Shown: positions 18,120-27,997 of the stretch, piece after piece
Numbering within the stretch: position 1 is the stretch's first letter
Layout: the number at the start of each line of letters is the position of its first letter
Source of the DNA: Marivivens donghaensis
GTDB taxonomy: Bacteria; Pseudomonadota; Alphaproteobacteria; Rhodobacterales; Rhodobacteraceae
Reading direction: 5' to 3'
Length of the DNA stretch: 64,000 bases
Assembly: GCF_011806565.1 (NCBI RefSeq)
Contig: NZ_JAATOP010000007.1
Location: 1 to 64,000, forward strand
Notes under the pieces: generated by a model
What the model saw: the letters and a program-made list of their open reading frames with translations, nothing else
Database searches by the model: none
What the model was told of the DNA's origin: nothing
Program-made: the position numbers and the translations under genes

Positions 18120-19567
18120 TGACTGACGTTCTCTGGACTGCGGATGATGCCGCCAAAGCAACCGGCGGCACATCCACCGCCAACTGGCAGGCCACCGGCG
18201 TCTCCATCGACACCCGCACGCTCCAACCAGGCGATCTGTTCGTTGCCCTGAAAGCAGCCCGTGACGGTCACGAATTCGTCGCGCAAGCGCTGGAGAAGGG
18301 CGCCGCCGCCGCGCTGGTCACGCACCGCCCCGAAGGCGTTGCCGAAGATGCGCCGCTGCTGATTGTGGGTGACGTGCTGAGCGGCCTCGAAGACCTCGGC
18401 CGCGCTGCCCGTGCCCGCACCAAGGCGCGCGTTGTAGCCGTAACCGGATCGGTCGGTAAAACCTCGACCAAGGAAATGCTCCGCACCGCGCTCGCGCCGC
18501 AGGGCAAGACCCACGCCGCCGAGGCGAGCTACAACAACCATTGGGGCGTGCCGCTGACGCTGGCCCGTATGCCCGCTGACACCCGCTATGCCGTGATCGA
18601 AATCGGCATGAGCAATCCTGGAGAGATCGAACCACTCGCCCGCATGGCACGCCCGCACGTTGCGATGGTGACCACCGTGGCTGCCGTTCACCTTGAAGCG
18701 TTCGAGAACGTCGAAGGCATCGCGGTTGAAAAAGCCAGCATCGTCAAAGGACTGGAGCCTAAAGGTGTCGCGGTCCTGAACGGCGATCTCGACACCTCGC
18801 ATATCCTGATCGACGCCGCGAAAGAGCAGCGCGCGAAGGTCGTGACCTTCGGCCAGAACGCTGGCAATCACCACCGGATGCAGGACGTGCGCATCCGCGA
18901 GGGCCACACCGTCGGCTGTGCCCGTGCGTGGCGCACCCCCATCCTGATCAAGGTCGGCACCGAAGGCCGCCACTTCGCTGTGAACGCGCTGGGCGTGGTC
19001 GCTGCAATGTCCGCGCTAGGAGCTGACCGCGTGCGCGGCCTTATGGACCTTGCAGAGTGGGCTCCGCCCGCAGGTCGCGGCATGATCGAACAGATCCACC
19101 TCGATACCGCGCGCTCGGGCGAATACTTCGACCTGCTCGACGATGCCTTCAATGCCAACCCGACCTCGCTGTCGGCCAGCCTAGAAGTGCTCGCATCGCG
19201 CCAGCCGCGCGACGGTTGCGGCCGCAAGGTCCGTGGCCGCCGCGTCGCAATCCTCGGCGATATGCTGGAGCTTGGCAATGATGAAGCCGCGATGCACGCC
19301 CGCATGGCCGATGATCCGTCGATGGCCGACGTCGATGTCGTCCACTGTGCCGGTCCCCTGATGCGCCACCTGTTCGAGGCTTTGCCCGAAGACCAGCGCG
19401 GTCACTACGCGAAAACTGCCAAAGATATGCTCCAGGACGTCTCGCGCCTCGTCGACACCGGCGATGTCGTGCTCGTTAAAGGCTCCAAAGGCAGCAAGAT
19501 CAGCCTTGTCGTTGACGCGCTGCGGAAATTGGGGCAACGCAGAACAACCACCGACCACGAAGGCTGA
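18119..19567 (+). CDS. murF: UDP-MurNAc-tripeptide:D-Ala-D-Ala ligase MurF
   Basis: MurF adds D-alanyl-D-alanine to make the UDP-MurNAc pentapeptide. The 482-residue product has the ATP loop GSVGKTSTKE (Lys114), then YNNHWGVPLTL and EIGMSNPGEI, conserved in MurF. I chose ATG 18119, which overlaps the murE stop as TGATG. A TTG one codon upstream is less likely. It is coupled to murE and is followed by mraY six bases on. Confidence 0.95.
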   Translation: MTDVLWTADDAAKATGGTSTANWQATGVSIDTRTLQPGDLFVALKAARDGHEFVAQALEKGAAAALVTHRPEGVAEDAPLLIVGDVLSGLEDLGRAARARTKARVVAVTGSVGKTSTKEMLRTALAPQGKTHAAEASYNNHWGVPLTLARMPADTRYAVIEIGMSNPGEIEPLARMARPHVAMVTTVAAVHLEAFENVEGIAVEKASIVKGLEPKGVAVLNGDLDTSHILIDAAKEQRAKVVTFGQNAGNHHRMQDVRIREGHTVGCARAWRTPILIKVGTEGRHFAVNALGVVAAMSALGADRVRGLMDLAEWAPPAGRGMIEQIHLDTARSGEYFDLLDDAFNANPTSLSASLEVLASRQPRDGCGRKVRGRRVAILGDMLELGNDEAAMHARMADDPSMADVDVVHCAGPLMRHLFEALPEDQRGHYAKTAKDMLQDVSRLVDTGDVVLVKGSKGSKISLVVDALRKLGQRRTTTDHEG

Positions 19568-19573
19568 ACCGAC

Positions 19574-20656
19574 ATGCTGTACCTTCTGACCGCTCTTTCC
19601 GACGGCGGCGATTTCTTCAACCTGTTCCGGTACATCACCTTCCGCGCTGGCGGAGCTTTCCTGACCGCGCTGCTGTTCGGCTTCATGTTCGGCCGTCCGC
19701 TGATCGACGTCCTCCGCCGCAAACAGGGCAAGGGCCAGCCGATCCGCAGCGACGGCCCCGAAGCGCACCTCGCCAAGGTCGGCACCCCCACGATGGGCGG
19801 CCTGCTGATCGTCGGCGCACTCGCGTTCTCGACGCTGCTCTGGGCGCGCCTCGACAATGCGTTCGTGCTGCTGACTCTCTTCGTCACGCTGTCCTACGCA
19901 GCAATCGGCTTTGCCGACGACTACTCCAAGGTCAGCAAGCAATCGACCGACGGCGTGTCCGGCAAAGTGCGCCTGATCATTGGCTTCGCAGTCGCTGCTA
20001 TCGCGGGCTACTGGGCCGCGGCTTACCACCCCGCGGACCTAACCAACCAGCTCGCGCTGCCCGTTTTCAAGAACACGCTGATCAACCTCAGCTGGCTCTT
20101 CGTGCCTTTCGCAATGCTTGTCATCGTCGGCGCTGCGAACGCTGTGAACTTTACCGACGGCCTCGATGGCCTCGCAATCATGCCCGTGATGATCGCGGCC
20201 GGCACCTTCGGCATCATCGCCTATATCGTCGGCCGTTCGGACTTCACCGAATACCTCGACGTGCACTACGTGCCCGACACAGCAGAAATCACTGTCTTCT
20301 GCGCCGCCCTGATCGGCGGTGGCCTCGGCTTCCTGTGGTACAACGCCCCGCCTGCTGCGGTCTTCATGGGCGACACCGGCTCGCTGGCTCTGGGCGGCGC
20401 GCTCGGCTCCATCGCCGTTGCCACCAAACACGAGATCGTTCTAGCCATCGTCGGAGGGCTTTTCGTGATGGAGACCCTCTCGGTCATCATTCAGGTGCTC
20501 TACTTCAAACGCACCGGCAAGCGCGTGTTCCTCATGGCACCGATCCACCACCACTACGAAAAGAAGGGCTGGTCCGAGCCGCAGATCGTGATCCGCTTCT
20601 GGATCATCTCGCTGATCCTCGCCATGATCGGCCTCGCGACGCTCAAAGTGCGCTGA
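19574..20656 (+). CDS. mraY: Phospho-MurNAc-pentapeptide translocase MraY
   Basis: MraY transfers phospho-MurNAc-pentapeptide to undecaprenyl phosphate, giving lipid I at the inner membrane. The 360-residue protein has about ten membrane segments. Family signatures are PTMGG (about 75), GFADDYSK (about 115), [10 protein letters not shown] (about 190) and [15 protein letters not shown] (about 315), which carry the Mg2+ and substrate residues. Length is standard. A REP-like repeat separates it from murD, so read-through may be partial. Confidence 0.96.
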   Translation: MLYLLTALSDGGDFFNLFRYITFRAGGAFLTALLFGFMFGRPLIDVLRRKQGKGQPIRSDGPEAHLAKVGTPTMGGLLIVGALAFSTLLWARLDNAFVLLTLFVTLSYAAIGFADDYSKVSKQSTDGVSGKVRLIIGFAVAAIAGYWAAAYHPADLTNQLALPVFKNTLINLSWLFVPFAMLVIVGAANAVNFTDGLDGLAIMPVMIAAGTFGIIAYIVGRSDFTEYLDVHYVPDTAEITVFCAALIGGGLGFLWYNAPPAAVFMGDTGSLALGGALGSIAVATKHEIVLAIVGGLFVMETLSVIIQVLYFKRTGKRVFLMAPIHHHYEKKGWSEPQIVIRFWIISLILAMIGLATLKVR

Positions 20657-20660
20657 GCCG

Positions 20661-20719
20661 CTTTTCACTTTGACCTAAATACCTTGGGGGAGCCCCGCAG
20701 GGGCGGGGGCAAAGCCCCC
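20661..20719. repeat. REP-like element (copy A) between mraY and murD
   Basis: It starts CTTTTCACTTTGACC and runs through AAATACCTTGGGGG into two hairpins, GCCCC-GCA-GGGGC and GGGGGC-AAA-GCCCCC. Two related copies are at about 22148-22206 and 25518-25697. Elements of this look are common between genes in Rhodobacteraceae. Confidence 0.65.
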
Positions 20720-20748
20720 ATCCGCCCGCAGATTTTACGGAGTGCCGG

Positions 20749-22149
20749 ATGATCCCTGTTCGTGGATACGAAAACCAGACCGTCGCGATCCTCGGCCTTG
20801 GCCGTTCGGGGCGGGCGACCGCAAAGGCGCTGATGGCAGGCTGTGCGAATGCCGTCGCTTGGGACGATAACCCCGCCGCGCGTGAGGCGGCAGAGGCCGA
20901 CGGCATCATCATCCGCGATCTTTCGCGGCAGGGCGCGTTTCTGGATGTGAGCTGCCTCGTCGTCTCGCCCGGTATTCCGCACCTTTATCCGACACCGAAT
21001 GCCGTGATCGCGGCTGCGTGGGACGCGAATGTGCCGGTGGATAACGACATCGGCCTGTTCTTCCGTTCTTTCGCATCGCGAGATTGGGACGAGTTCGACC
21101 AGCCGCCGCGCGTTGTCGCGGTGACGGGTTCAAACGGCAAATCGACAACTTCGGCGCTGATCCACCACATTCTGACCCAAGCCGGCAAACCCGCGCAGCT
21201 CGCCGGTAATATCGGGCGCGGGGTGTTCGATATCGACCCTGCCATCGACGGCGAGATCGTGGTGCTCGAACTGTCGTCTTACCAGACCGAGCTGGCCCGT
21301 TCGCTGACGCCCGACATCGCAGTGCTGACGAACCTGTCGCCCGACCACCTCGACCGTCACGCAGGCATCGGTGGCTACTTTGCCGCTAAGCGCCGCCTCT
21401 TTGCCGAAGGCGCGCCTGACCGTAATATCATCGGTGTCGACGAGATCGAGGGCCGGTTCCTCGCCAACCAGCTGTCCGAGGCGCAGGGTGACGACCGCGT
21501 TCTTCGAATCTCGAACACACGCAAACTCGACGATGCCGGTTGGACCGTTTTTGCCCGCAAAGGCTTCCTGTCCGAGTGGCGCAAGGGCCGCCAGATCGGC
21601 AGCATCGACCTGCGCGAGATCGCGGGACTTCCGGGCGCCCATAATCACCAGAACGCCTGCGCGGCCTATGCAGTTTGCCGCTGCCTTGGACTGGGTCCGA
21701 AGCAGATCGAGGAAGGGATGCGGAGCTACGGTGGCTTGCCGCACCGCTCGCAGCTTGTCGGCGAAAAAGACGGCGTGACCTTCGTCAACGACTCCAAAGC
21801 GACGAACGTGGAAAGCGCGGCGAAGGCTTTGCAAGCGTTCAAACGCATTCGCTGGATTTGCGGCGGTCTCGAAAAAGAAGGCGGGCTGGATGGCCTGCTG
21901 CCGCATGTTGGCTCGGTTGCCAAAGCCTATGTCATAGGCCGCGAGGCGGCTGCTTTCGCGATGAAGCTCAAGGACGTCGAGACCGAGGTTTGCACCACGA
22001 TGGAGAACGCGGTCGCATTGGCGGCTGCCGAGGCCGAAGAGGGCGATACGGTGCTGCTCGCGCCTGCTTGCGCGAGTTTCGACCAGTACAACAGCTTCGA
22101 GAAGCGGGGCGAGGATTTCATCGCTCAGGTCGCGAAGATCACCGGCTGA
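20749..22149 (+). CDS. murD: UDP-MurNAc-L-alanine:D-glutamate ligase MurD
   Basis: MurD adds D-glutamate to UDP-MurNAc-L-alanine. The 466-residue product has an N-terminal Rossmann-like domain ([17 protein letters not shown]). The nucleotide loop is VTGSNGKST (about 125-133). [17 protein letters not shown] and FVNDSKATN follow, and the C-terminal domain ends in [14 protein letters not shown]. It is the last dcw gene here: ftsW, murG and murC, which follow murD in Rhodobacter, are absent. A hairpin overlaps its stop codon. Confidence 0.96.
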   Translation: MIPVRGYENQTVAILGLGRSGRATAKALMAGCANAVAWDDNPAAREAAEADGIIIRDLSRQGAFLDVSCLVVSPGIPHLYPTPNAVIAAAWDANVPVDNDIGLFFRSFASRDWDEFDQPPRVVAVTGSNGKSTTSALIHHILTQAGKPAQLAGNIGRGVFDIDPAIDGEIVVLELSSYQTELARSLTPDIAVLTNLSPDHLDRHAGIGGYFAAKRRLFAEGAPDRNIIGVDEIEGRFLANQLSEAQGDDRVLRISNTRKLDDAGWTVFARKGFLSEWRKGRQIGSIDLREIAGLPGAHNHQNACAAYAVCRCLGLGPKQIEEGMRSYGGLPHRSQLVGEKDGVTFVNDSKATNVESAAKALQAFKRIRWICGGLEKEGGLDGLLPHVGSVAKAYVIGREAAAFAMKLKDVETEVCTTMENAVALAAAEAEEGDTVLLAPACASFDQYNSFEKRGEDFIAQVAKITG

Positions 22150-22206
22150 GGGGCGCTGCCCCTCTTGGCCTGCGGCCAATTCACCCCCGGATATTTTTAG
22201 CACAAA
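22148..22206. repeat. REP-like element (copy B) after murD
   Basis: GAGGGGC-GCT-GCCCCTC (22148-22164) overlaps the murD stop, and TTGGCC-TGC-GGCCAA (22165-22179) follows. CACCCCCGGATATTTTTAGCACAAAG comes next, which is the inverted form of the CTTTGA..AAAATACCT..GGGGGTG core in copy C. It probably ends transcription between convergent murD and dnaE2. Confidence 0.6.
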
Positions 22207-22217
22207 GGCAGGCGCGG

Positions 22218-25200
22218 CTAGTGGAAGTCGCGGCTTTTGGGAATGATGCGGACATCGCGCGGATGGCGCTGCGGGAGAGGGCGGTTCACTTCGTCCGCGC
22301 GAGACATCGGCGCGGGCATGTTTTCGGGCGCGAGCCTTTGGAGTGCGTCCGAGCGGTCCACCAGATGTTCGGCGACGATGTGGATGATCTCGCCCTCCCG
22401 TTGGACATAACCGTGCACTTCGAGCAGGCGGGCCTGCATGATGGTTTTGCGGTAGGCCTCCATCACTTTGGGCCAGACGACGATGTTGGCGACGCCGGTT
22501 TCGTCTTCGGTCGTGATAAAGCACACGCCTTTGGCCGAGCCGGGGCGTTGGCGGATCAGAACGAGGCCCGCTAGTTTTACCTTTTGCCAAGGCCGTGTGT
22601 GCATCAGGTCGGCGCTCGACAGGTAGCGCTGTTTGGTCAGGCTGCGGCGCATGAAGGCCATCGGGTGCGCTTTGAGCGAGAGGCGCAGTGTCTGGTAATC
22701 GGCGACGACCTGTTCGCAGACGGGCATTTCGGGCAGGGCGACGGCGGGTTCCTGTCCTTCGTCGCGGGTTTCGCGGAACAGGGGCAAGTCGGGGGCGTCA
22801 TAGAGTGATTTCGCCTCCCACAGCGCTTGCCGTCTGTCGATGAAGAGCGAGCGCATGGCGTCTGCTTCGGCCAGTTTGCGGATGTGGGCGGCGCTGATGC
22901 CAGCCTCTTGCAGGGATTTGACGTCCCGGAACGGGTGCTGACGTGCGGCGACGAGCCGCAGGGCCGCCGCCTGGGGCAGGCCGCTGATCTGGCGCATGCC
23001 GAGGCGCACCGCGAAGGCATTGCCATAGGGTTCGAGCGTGTTGTCCCAGTGCGAATAGTTCACGTCGATCGGCAGCACGGTCACATTGTGTTCACGCGCA
23101 TCGCGGACGATCTGGGCGGGGGCGTAGAAGCCCATCGGTTGCGAGTTCAGCAGGGCGGCGCAAAAGGCCGCCGGATAATGGCATTTCAGCCAGCTCGATA
23201 CATAGACCAGCTGGGCAAAGCTGGCGGCGTGGCTTTCGGGAAAGCCGTATTCGCCAAAGCCCTTGATCTGGTCAAAGCAGCGGCGGGCGAAGTCTTCCTG
23301 ATAGCCGCGGCGCACCATGCGGCCGACCATTTTGTCCTGTAGCTTCTCGATGGTGCCGCGACTGCGGAACGTGGCCATCGCTTTGCGCAGCTCGTTCGCT
23401 TCGGCCGGAGAGAACTCCGCTGCTTCAATCGCGATTTTCATCGCTTGTTCCTGAAAGATCGGCACGCCGTAGGTCCGCCCGAGGATGTTGCGCAACTCGT
23501 CCGCATTGTGGGGCGGCGCGGGGGACGGGTAGATGATCGGCTCCTCGCCGTTGCGGCGTTTGAGATAGGGGTGGACCATGTCGCCTTGGATGGGGCCAGG
23601 GCGGACGATGGCGACCTCTACCACGAGGTCGTAGAATTCACGCGGACGCAGACGCGGGAGCATGTTCATCTGCGCGCGGCTCTCGACCTGAAACACGCCA
23701 ACACTATCGCCGCGGCAGAGCATCTGGTAGACGCGCGGGTCCTCTTTGGGTGTCGTGGCCAAGGTGAAGTGCCGGTCGTAATGCGCTGAAATGATGTCAT
23801 AACATTTGCGGATGCAGGTCAGCATCCCCAGCGCGAGGATGTCGACCTTGAGGATGCCGAGCGCGTCAATGTCGTCCTTGTCCCACTCGATAAAACTGCG
23901 GTCCGCCATCGCACCGTTGCCGATGGGGACCGTCTCGGTCAGGGGGCGTTCGGTCAGGATAAAGCCGCCGACGTGCTGCGACAGGTGGCGCGGCATTCCG
24001 ATCAGTTGGCGGGCAATGATGATCGTGCGGCGCAGCAGCGGGTCGGACAGGTTGAGGCCCGCCTCGTTCAGATGCTTCTCACCGATGTCGGTCCCCCACG
24101 ATCCCCAAACGGTGCGCGCAATGGCGTTGGTCACATCCTCCGAAAGGCCCATGACCTTGCCCACCTCGCGGATGGCCGAGCGCGGACGGTAGTGGATCAC
24201 CGTGGCGCACAGCCCCGCGCGATCGCGCCCGTATTTGCTGTAGATGTGTTGGATGACCTCCTCGCGCCGTTCGTGCTCGAAGTCGACGTCGATATCGGGT
24301 GGCTCCTTGCGTTCCTCGCTGATGAAACGCTCGAACAGAAGCTGGTGCTGCGCGGGATCGACCGCCGTGATCCCGAGAACATAGCACACGGCAGAGTTCG
24401 CGGCAGACCCGCGCCCCTGACACAGAATAGGGGGCGAGCAGTCGTGGCGGGCAAAGCAGATGATGTCATGGATCGTCAGGAAATACCGAGCGATGTCGAG
24501 CTTCTCGATCATCCGCAGTTCCTTTTCGAGCGTCCGTCGCGTCTCCTCCGGAATACCGTCAGGATAACGCCATTCGGCGCCCTGCCACGTGAGGTCTTCG
24601 AGGTGGCTCTGCGGGGTTTTGTCTTCGGGCACAACCTCGCGTGGATACTCATAGGACAACTGGCGCAGATCGAAGGTGATGCTGTCCGCGATCTCTCGCG
24701 TCGCGTGAATAGCATGGGGCCACTCGGCGAACAGGCGGCACATCTCGGCCGGAGATTTCAGGTGGCGCTCCGCATTCGGCTCCAGAAGGAAGCCCGCCTC
24801 GGTGATTTTCACCTTCTCGCGGATACAGCTCATCACGTCCTGAAGCGGACGGCGGTGCGGCGCATGATACAGCACATCGTTCGTCGCCATCAGGCACATC
24901 CCGTTCCGCCGCGCGATCTGATCCAGTTGATTGAGCCGCGCCTTGTCATCGCCGCGATAGAGATACGCCGCCGCAAGATGGGACAATTGGGGAAGCGCTC
25001 GTTTCAGCCGCCCGAGCCGGACTTGCCAATGCACGATATCGTTAGGCGGTACAGCGATCAGGATCATGCCTTCGGCAGCGGCCTTCAGATCGGCGAGGGT
25101 GATGTGACAATCTCCCTTGGCCTGCCATGCGCCATCTACCGTCTGTCGCTTGCCTTTGGACAGAAGGGCGGACAGCCGCCCGTAAGCCTCGCGGTCGCGC

Positions 25201-25508
25201 GGATAAACGAGGAACTGGTCACCCTCGTGAAGCGCGATCCGACAACCCACGAGCGCCTTCACGCAGGCTTTCTCGGTCTCTGTATAAACGCGGACAACGC
25301 CGGCGAGCGTATTGAGGTCGGCCACCCCGATCGCGTCATATCCCTCGCTCCACGCAGCGTGCGCAATCTCGCTCCCGTCGGACGCCCCGCGCAGAAACGA
25401 AAAGCAGGACGTCAGGCCGAGTTCGACGAAAACCGACTTGGGATGGGGAGTATAGGTGACATCTTCCGGAAGTGAGTGCTTGGGATGATGCTTTTCCACT
25501 TCAGGCAC
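22218..25508 (-). CDS. dnaE2: Error-prone DNA polymerase DnaE2 (ImuC)
   Basis: This is a C-family polymerase for translesion synthesis and SOS mutagenesis with ImuA and ImuB. The 1096-residue protein has an N-terminal PHP domain (FVELGLTSCFSFLRGAS), then GRGSAANSAVCYVLGIT. The catalytic PDIDVDFEHERREEV lies near 400. A helix-hairpin-helix region and a C-terminal OB-fold (VKLAGLVLIRQRPGSAKGVCFITTEDETG) follow. The start is GTG 25508 with AAGGA seven bases upstream; an out-of-frame ATG overlaps it. It is the last gene of the cassette, 200 bases after imuB, with a REP-like block between. Confidence 0.95.
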   Translation of the reverse strand: MPEVEKHHPKHSLPEDVTYTPHPKSVFVELGLTSCFSFLRGASDGSEIAHAAWSEGYDAIGVADLNTLAGVVRVYTETEKACVKALVGCRIALHEGDQFLVYPRDREAYGRLSALLSKGKRQTVDGAWQAKGDCHITLADLKAAAEGMILIAVPPNDIVHWQVRLGRLKRALPQLSHLAAAYLYRGDDKARLNQLDQIARRNGMCLMATNDVLYHAPHRRPLQDVMSCIREKVKITEAGFLLEPNAERHLKSPAEMCRLFAEWPHAIHATREIADSITFDLRQLSYEYPREVVPEDKTPQSHLEDLTWQGAEWRYPDGIPEETRRTLEKELRMIEKLDIARYFLTIHDIICFARHDCSPPILCQGRGSAANSAVCYVLGITAVDPAQHQLLFERFISEERKEPPDIDVDFEHERREEVIQHIYSKYGRDRAGLCATVIHYRPRSAIREVGKVMGLSEDVTNAIARTVWGSWGTDIGEKHLNEAGLNLSDPLLRRTIIIARQLIGMPRHLSQHVGGFILTERPLTETVPIGNGAMADRSFIEWDKDDIDALGILKVDILALGMLTCIRKCYDIISAHYDRHFTLATTPKEDPRVYQMLCRGDSVGVFQVESRAQMNMLPRLRPREFYDLVVEVAIVRPGPIQGDMVHPYLKRRNGEEPIIYPSPAPPHNADELRNILGRTYGVPIFQEQAMKIAIEAAEFSPAEANELRKAMATFRSRGTIEKLQDKMVGRMVRRGYQEDFARRCFDQIKGFGEYGFPESHAASFAQLVYVSSWLKCHYPAAFCAALLNSQPMGFYAPAQIVRDAREHNVTVLPIDVNYSHWDNTLEPYGNAFAVRLGMRQISGLPQAAALRLVAARQHPFRDVKSLQEAGISAAHIRKLAEADAMRSLFIDRRQALWEAKSLYDAPDLPLFRETRDEGQEPAVALPEMPVCEQVVADYQTLRLSLKAHPMAFMRRSLTKQRYLSSADLMHTRPWQKVKLAGLVLIRQRPGSAKGVCFITTEDETGVANIVVWPKVMEAYRKTIMQARLLEVHGYVQREGEIIHIVAEHLVDRSDALQRLAPENMPAPMSRADEVNRPLPQRHPRDVRIIPKSRDFH

Positions 25509-25517
25509 AGCATCGTC

Positions 25518-25697
25518 CTTTTCACTTTGATAAAAATACCTCGGGGGTGAATTGGCCCGATAGGGTCAAGAGGGGGCAGAGCCCCCGAATGCCGCCGGTA
25601 GGGCGGCCACCGAAAATGCCGGACGGCTCCCGTCCGGCGTTGGGGGCTTTGCCCCCGGCCTGCGGCCTCCCCCAAGGTATTTGGGTCAGAATGAAGA
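25518..25697. repeat. Composite REP-like block (copy C) between imuB and dnaE2
   Basis: The two ends are inverted versions of one motif: CTTTGATAAAAATACCTCGG on the left and CCCCCAAGGTATTTGGGTCA on the right. Inside are three perfect hairpins, GGGGGC-AGA-GCCCCC (25572-25586), GCCGGACGG-CTC-CCGTCCGGC (25618-25638) and GGGGGC-TTT-GCCCCC (25642-25656). The arrangement resembles a mosaic of paired REP units. It interrupts the imuB-dnaE2 operon and may reduce dnaE2 expression or stabilise the upstream mRNA. Confidence 0.65.
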
Positions 25698-25709
25698 GCG
25701 CGGCGCTCA

Positions 25710-27257
25710 TCAGAGGAACAGGCCGTGCATGAACCACAGGGGATCGAAGCCGCGTCCGTCGTTGAGGAGCCCGTTGCGGTAGATCCAGAGGCGCAGGCCG
25801 TATTGTTCCTCGATCCGGTAGTAGTCGCGGATGCGGCTCGAGGCGCGGTCATTCCACCATTCGGGGGCAATCCGTTCGGGGCCTTCGTAGCGGTTGATCC
25901 TGTGGACTAGCTTGCGCCAAGAAAACTGTGCGGGCGGGCCTTCCGGAACGGCATAGAGCACCCTGATTTCTTCGGGGTGCTCGAGCAGGCGGCAGGGGCG
26001 TTGCAGGTTGATCGGTGTGGGGTAGGCATCGGATGCCAGCGCCGTTTGCCAGTGTTCCTGTCGTTCGGGCATGTGCCGCGGGGTGTGCTTGGGGCGCAGG
26101 ACGGCGGGCGGGCCGAAGCGGGCGATGAGCCTATCGATGGTTCGCGCCGTTGCCTCTGAGTGATCGGGTTTGCGGTCGAGCCGCGTCTGGCGCGTGCCGA
26201 TCTGTTCGTTGGCCGACCCGATCAGCGTGATCAGGTCAAAACCGAAACCTGGATCGATGCTCTCGAGCTTTCCGTCGAAGAGGCGGGCGATGTGCTTTGG
26301 GTCGCGGGTGGCTTGGCTGGTGGCGCAGGTGACGGAAGAGACCTCTCCATCGGTGCGGTAGACGGTGAGGTGCACACGGCGGAGGCCTTTGCCTTCGTCA
26401 TGGAGATGGGTGCAGAGTTCCTCGGCCAGCTGGGGAATCCATTCGGTCGGATCCTGAACAGGCTCGGCCAGTCGCGATTGCACCACGAAACGCGGCGGAT
26501 CCTTGGGGGCGGTCAGCGGCTCGGCGAGTTTGCCTGTCATCTGGTCCAACCGCATCAGCGGGTTTTCTTCCAGCGCATTGCGGGCAAAACGGCGGGTGAG
26601 CGGCACGCGCGGTGTTGCCAGAAGATCACCGATGGTTTTGAGGCCGAGGCGGTTCAGCAGGGTGACGGTTTCGCCTGCGATGCGCAGCGCGCGGACAGAA
26701 AGCGCCGCGAGTTGGCCGTCCATCACGTCGTGGCAGATCGCGGCGCCTGTGCCGTAGCGGGCCAGCGCCCATGCGGCGCCGTGCGTCGGGGCGATGGCGA
26801 GGCGGCAGGTCATGCCCGCGCGGGCGAGGTCGGCCTCGACCTTGCGCAGGAAGCCGTCCTCTCCGCCGAAGAGGTGCGCGCAGCCGGTCACGTCCAGCAC
26901 GAGGCCGCCCTTGCCATCAATCGCGGACCACGGCGCCCAGCGGCGGGACCAGAGCATCAGGCGTTCGAGGGCGTGTTTTTCGGCGTGTAGGTCCGCGTGT
27001 TCCATCCGCAGGTCGGGGCATAGTGCGCGCATGTCCACCACGCGGGCGCCTGCATGGATACCTTGGGCTTCGGCGGCGGGATTGACCGCATGGACGACGG
27101 GGCCGCGCGGGGTGTCGAGGCCCAGAGCGCAGGGCTTTTCAGAGTCCAGCGTTTCGCCGCGGCGGCGGGCGCGGATTTCCCAATGCTCCATTCCGAAACG
27201 GGGCAGGTAAACCGAAAGAATGCGGCGGGGTTTGCTCATGTCAGGGGCGGTCGTCAT
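25710..27257 (-). CDS. imuB: Y-family polymerase-like protein ImuB
   Basis: ImuB is the hub of the ImuABC mutasome, linking DnaE2 to the beta clamp. The 515-residue protein aligns with the Y-family fold (RILSVYLPRFGMEHWEIRARR at the start, SAIDGKGGLVLDVTGCAHLFGGE near 110). The catalytic acids of active Pol IV/V are not seen: there is no DxD at the start and SIDE is replaced by AIDG. This fits ImuB as a non-catalytic scaffold. It overlaps imuA by four bases. Confidence 0.93.
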   Translation of the reverse strand: MTTAPDMSKPRRILSVYLPRFGMEHWEIRARRRGETLDSEKPCALGLDTPRGPVVHAVNPAAEAQGIHAGARVVDMRALCPDLRMEHADLHAEKHALERLMLWSRRWAPWSAIDGKGGLVLDVTGCAHLFGGEDGFLRKVEADLARAGMTCRLAIAPTHGAAWALARYGTGAAICHDVMDGQLAALSVRALRIAGETVTLLNRLGLKTIGDLLATPRVPLTRRFARNALEENPLMRLDQMTGKLAEPLTAPKDPPRFVVQSRLAEPVQDPTEWIPQLAEELCTHLHDEGKGLRRVHLTVYRTDGEVSSVTCATSQATRDPKHIARLFDGKLESIDPGFGFDLITLIGSANEQIGTRQTRLDRKPDHSEATARTIDRLIARFGPPAVLRPKHTPRHMPERQEHWQTALASDAYPTPINLQRPCRLLEHPEEIRVLYAVPEGPPAQFSWRKLVHRINRYEGPERIAPEWWNDRASSRIRDYYRIEEQYGLRLWIYRNGLLNDGRGFDPLWFMHGLFL

Positions 27258-27868
27258 TGGATCGCTCCGTTGGCGAAGGTGTGGGCGTCTGCTTCAATTC
27301 CATGCTCGAAGTGCATGTTTTCGTTTTCGTATTTCACAACCCAGCGACCCGTCTTTCCGTTGCGGCTGCGGAACAGTTCGGCCTCCCACATGGGGGTGCC
27401 GGGGGCTTGGGCATTCCACGGGTGACGCAGCGATTGCAGCGAGGCGACGCGCCAGCGGTTACGCGCGGCACTCAGGTTGGGCTGGGCGGAACGGCGGATC
27501 ATCCAGCCGGGAACCTCGTGACGTTCGGCGCGCAGGGCCAGACGTTTGGTGGCGGTGAAATCCAGTACCTGCGGGTCGCCCCAAATTTCCCCCAGAACCG
27601 CGCCGAAACCGGAGCAGTTTAGCCCTTCCTCCATCGCCCAGAGGACATCGACGGGGCGCTTGGCGTCCACATACACGATCTCCATCGGGCGGAGCATTCC
27701 GGGCATGTAGGGGCGGCCCGATTCCTTGCGGGAAATGCGGTCCTGAATCCACAAAACGGGCTTGTCCGACTTGATATGCGCCAGCACGAAACCGACCGGC
27801 GCAGCGTCGATCGCGCGGTTGCAGAAGACTTCGGACAATGTGGGTTCGTCGGGGCAGGGATGTGTCAT
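27254..27868 (-). CDS. imuA: SOS mutagenesis protein ImuA
   Basis: ImuA is a RecA-like partner of ImuB that helps mutasome assembly. The 204-residue product lacks a Walker A loop and keeps the C-terminal part typical of alphaproteobacterial ImuA (LRAERHEVPGWMIRRSAQPNLSAARNRWRV, then AQAPGTPMWEAELFRSRNGKTGRWVV). I chose ATG 27868. A TTG four codons upstream would nearly touch the LexA box. It opens the SOS-controlled operon imuA-imuB-dnaE2. Confidence 0.88.
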   Translation of the reverse strand: MTHPCPDEPTLSEVFCNRAIDAAPVGFVLAHIKSDKPVLWIQDRISRKESGRPYMPGMLRPMEIVYVDAKRPVDVLWAMEEGLNCSGFGAVLGEIWGDPQVLDFTATKRLALRAERHEVPGWMIRRSAQPNLSAARNRWRVASLQSLRHPWNAQAPGTPMWEAELFRSRNGKTGRWVVKYENENMHFEHGIEADAHTFANGAIQ

Positions 27869-27881
27869 GTTCTCGTCCAAT

Positions 27882-27896
27882 GTTCTTCTTTTGTTC
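27882..27896. promoter_or_regulatory. LexA (SOS) box of imuA-imuB-dnaE2
   Basis: GTTC-N7-GTTC (GTTCTTCTTTTGTTC), which is GAAC-N7-GAAC on the coding strand, matches the alphaproteobacterial LexA site exactly. It ends 14 bases before the imuA ATG, so bound LexA would block transcription of the cassette. Confidence 0.85.
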
Positions 27897-27997
27897 TAAT
27901 TCGAGTCGCTCTGTTCGTCAAATATTCTGATGGGCAGTGAGGCGTTGACCTTGCGCCCCATACAGCGATGATAGGCGCGGGACGCAGGGAGGAAAAA

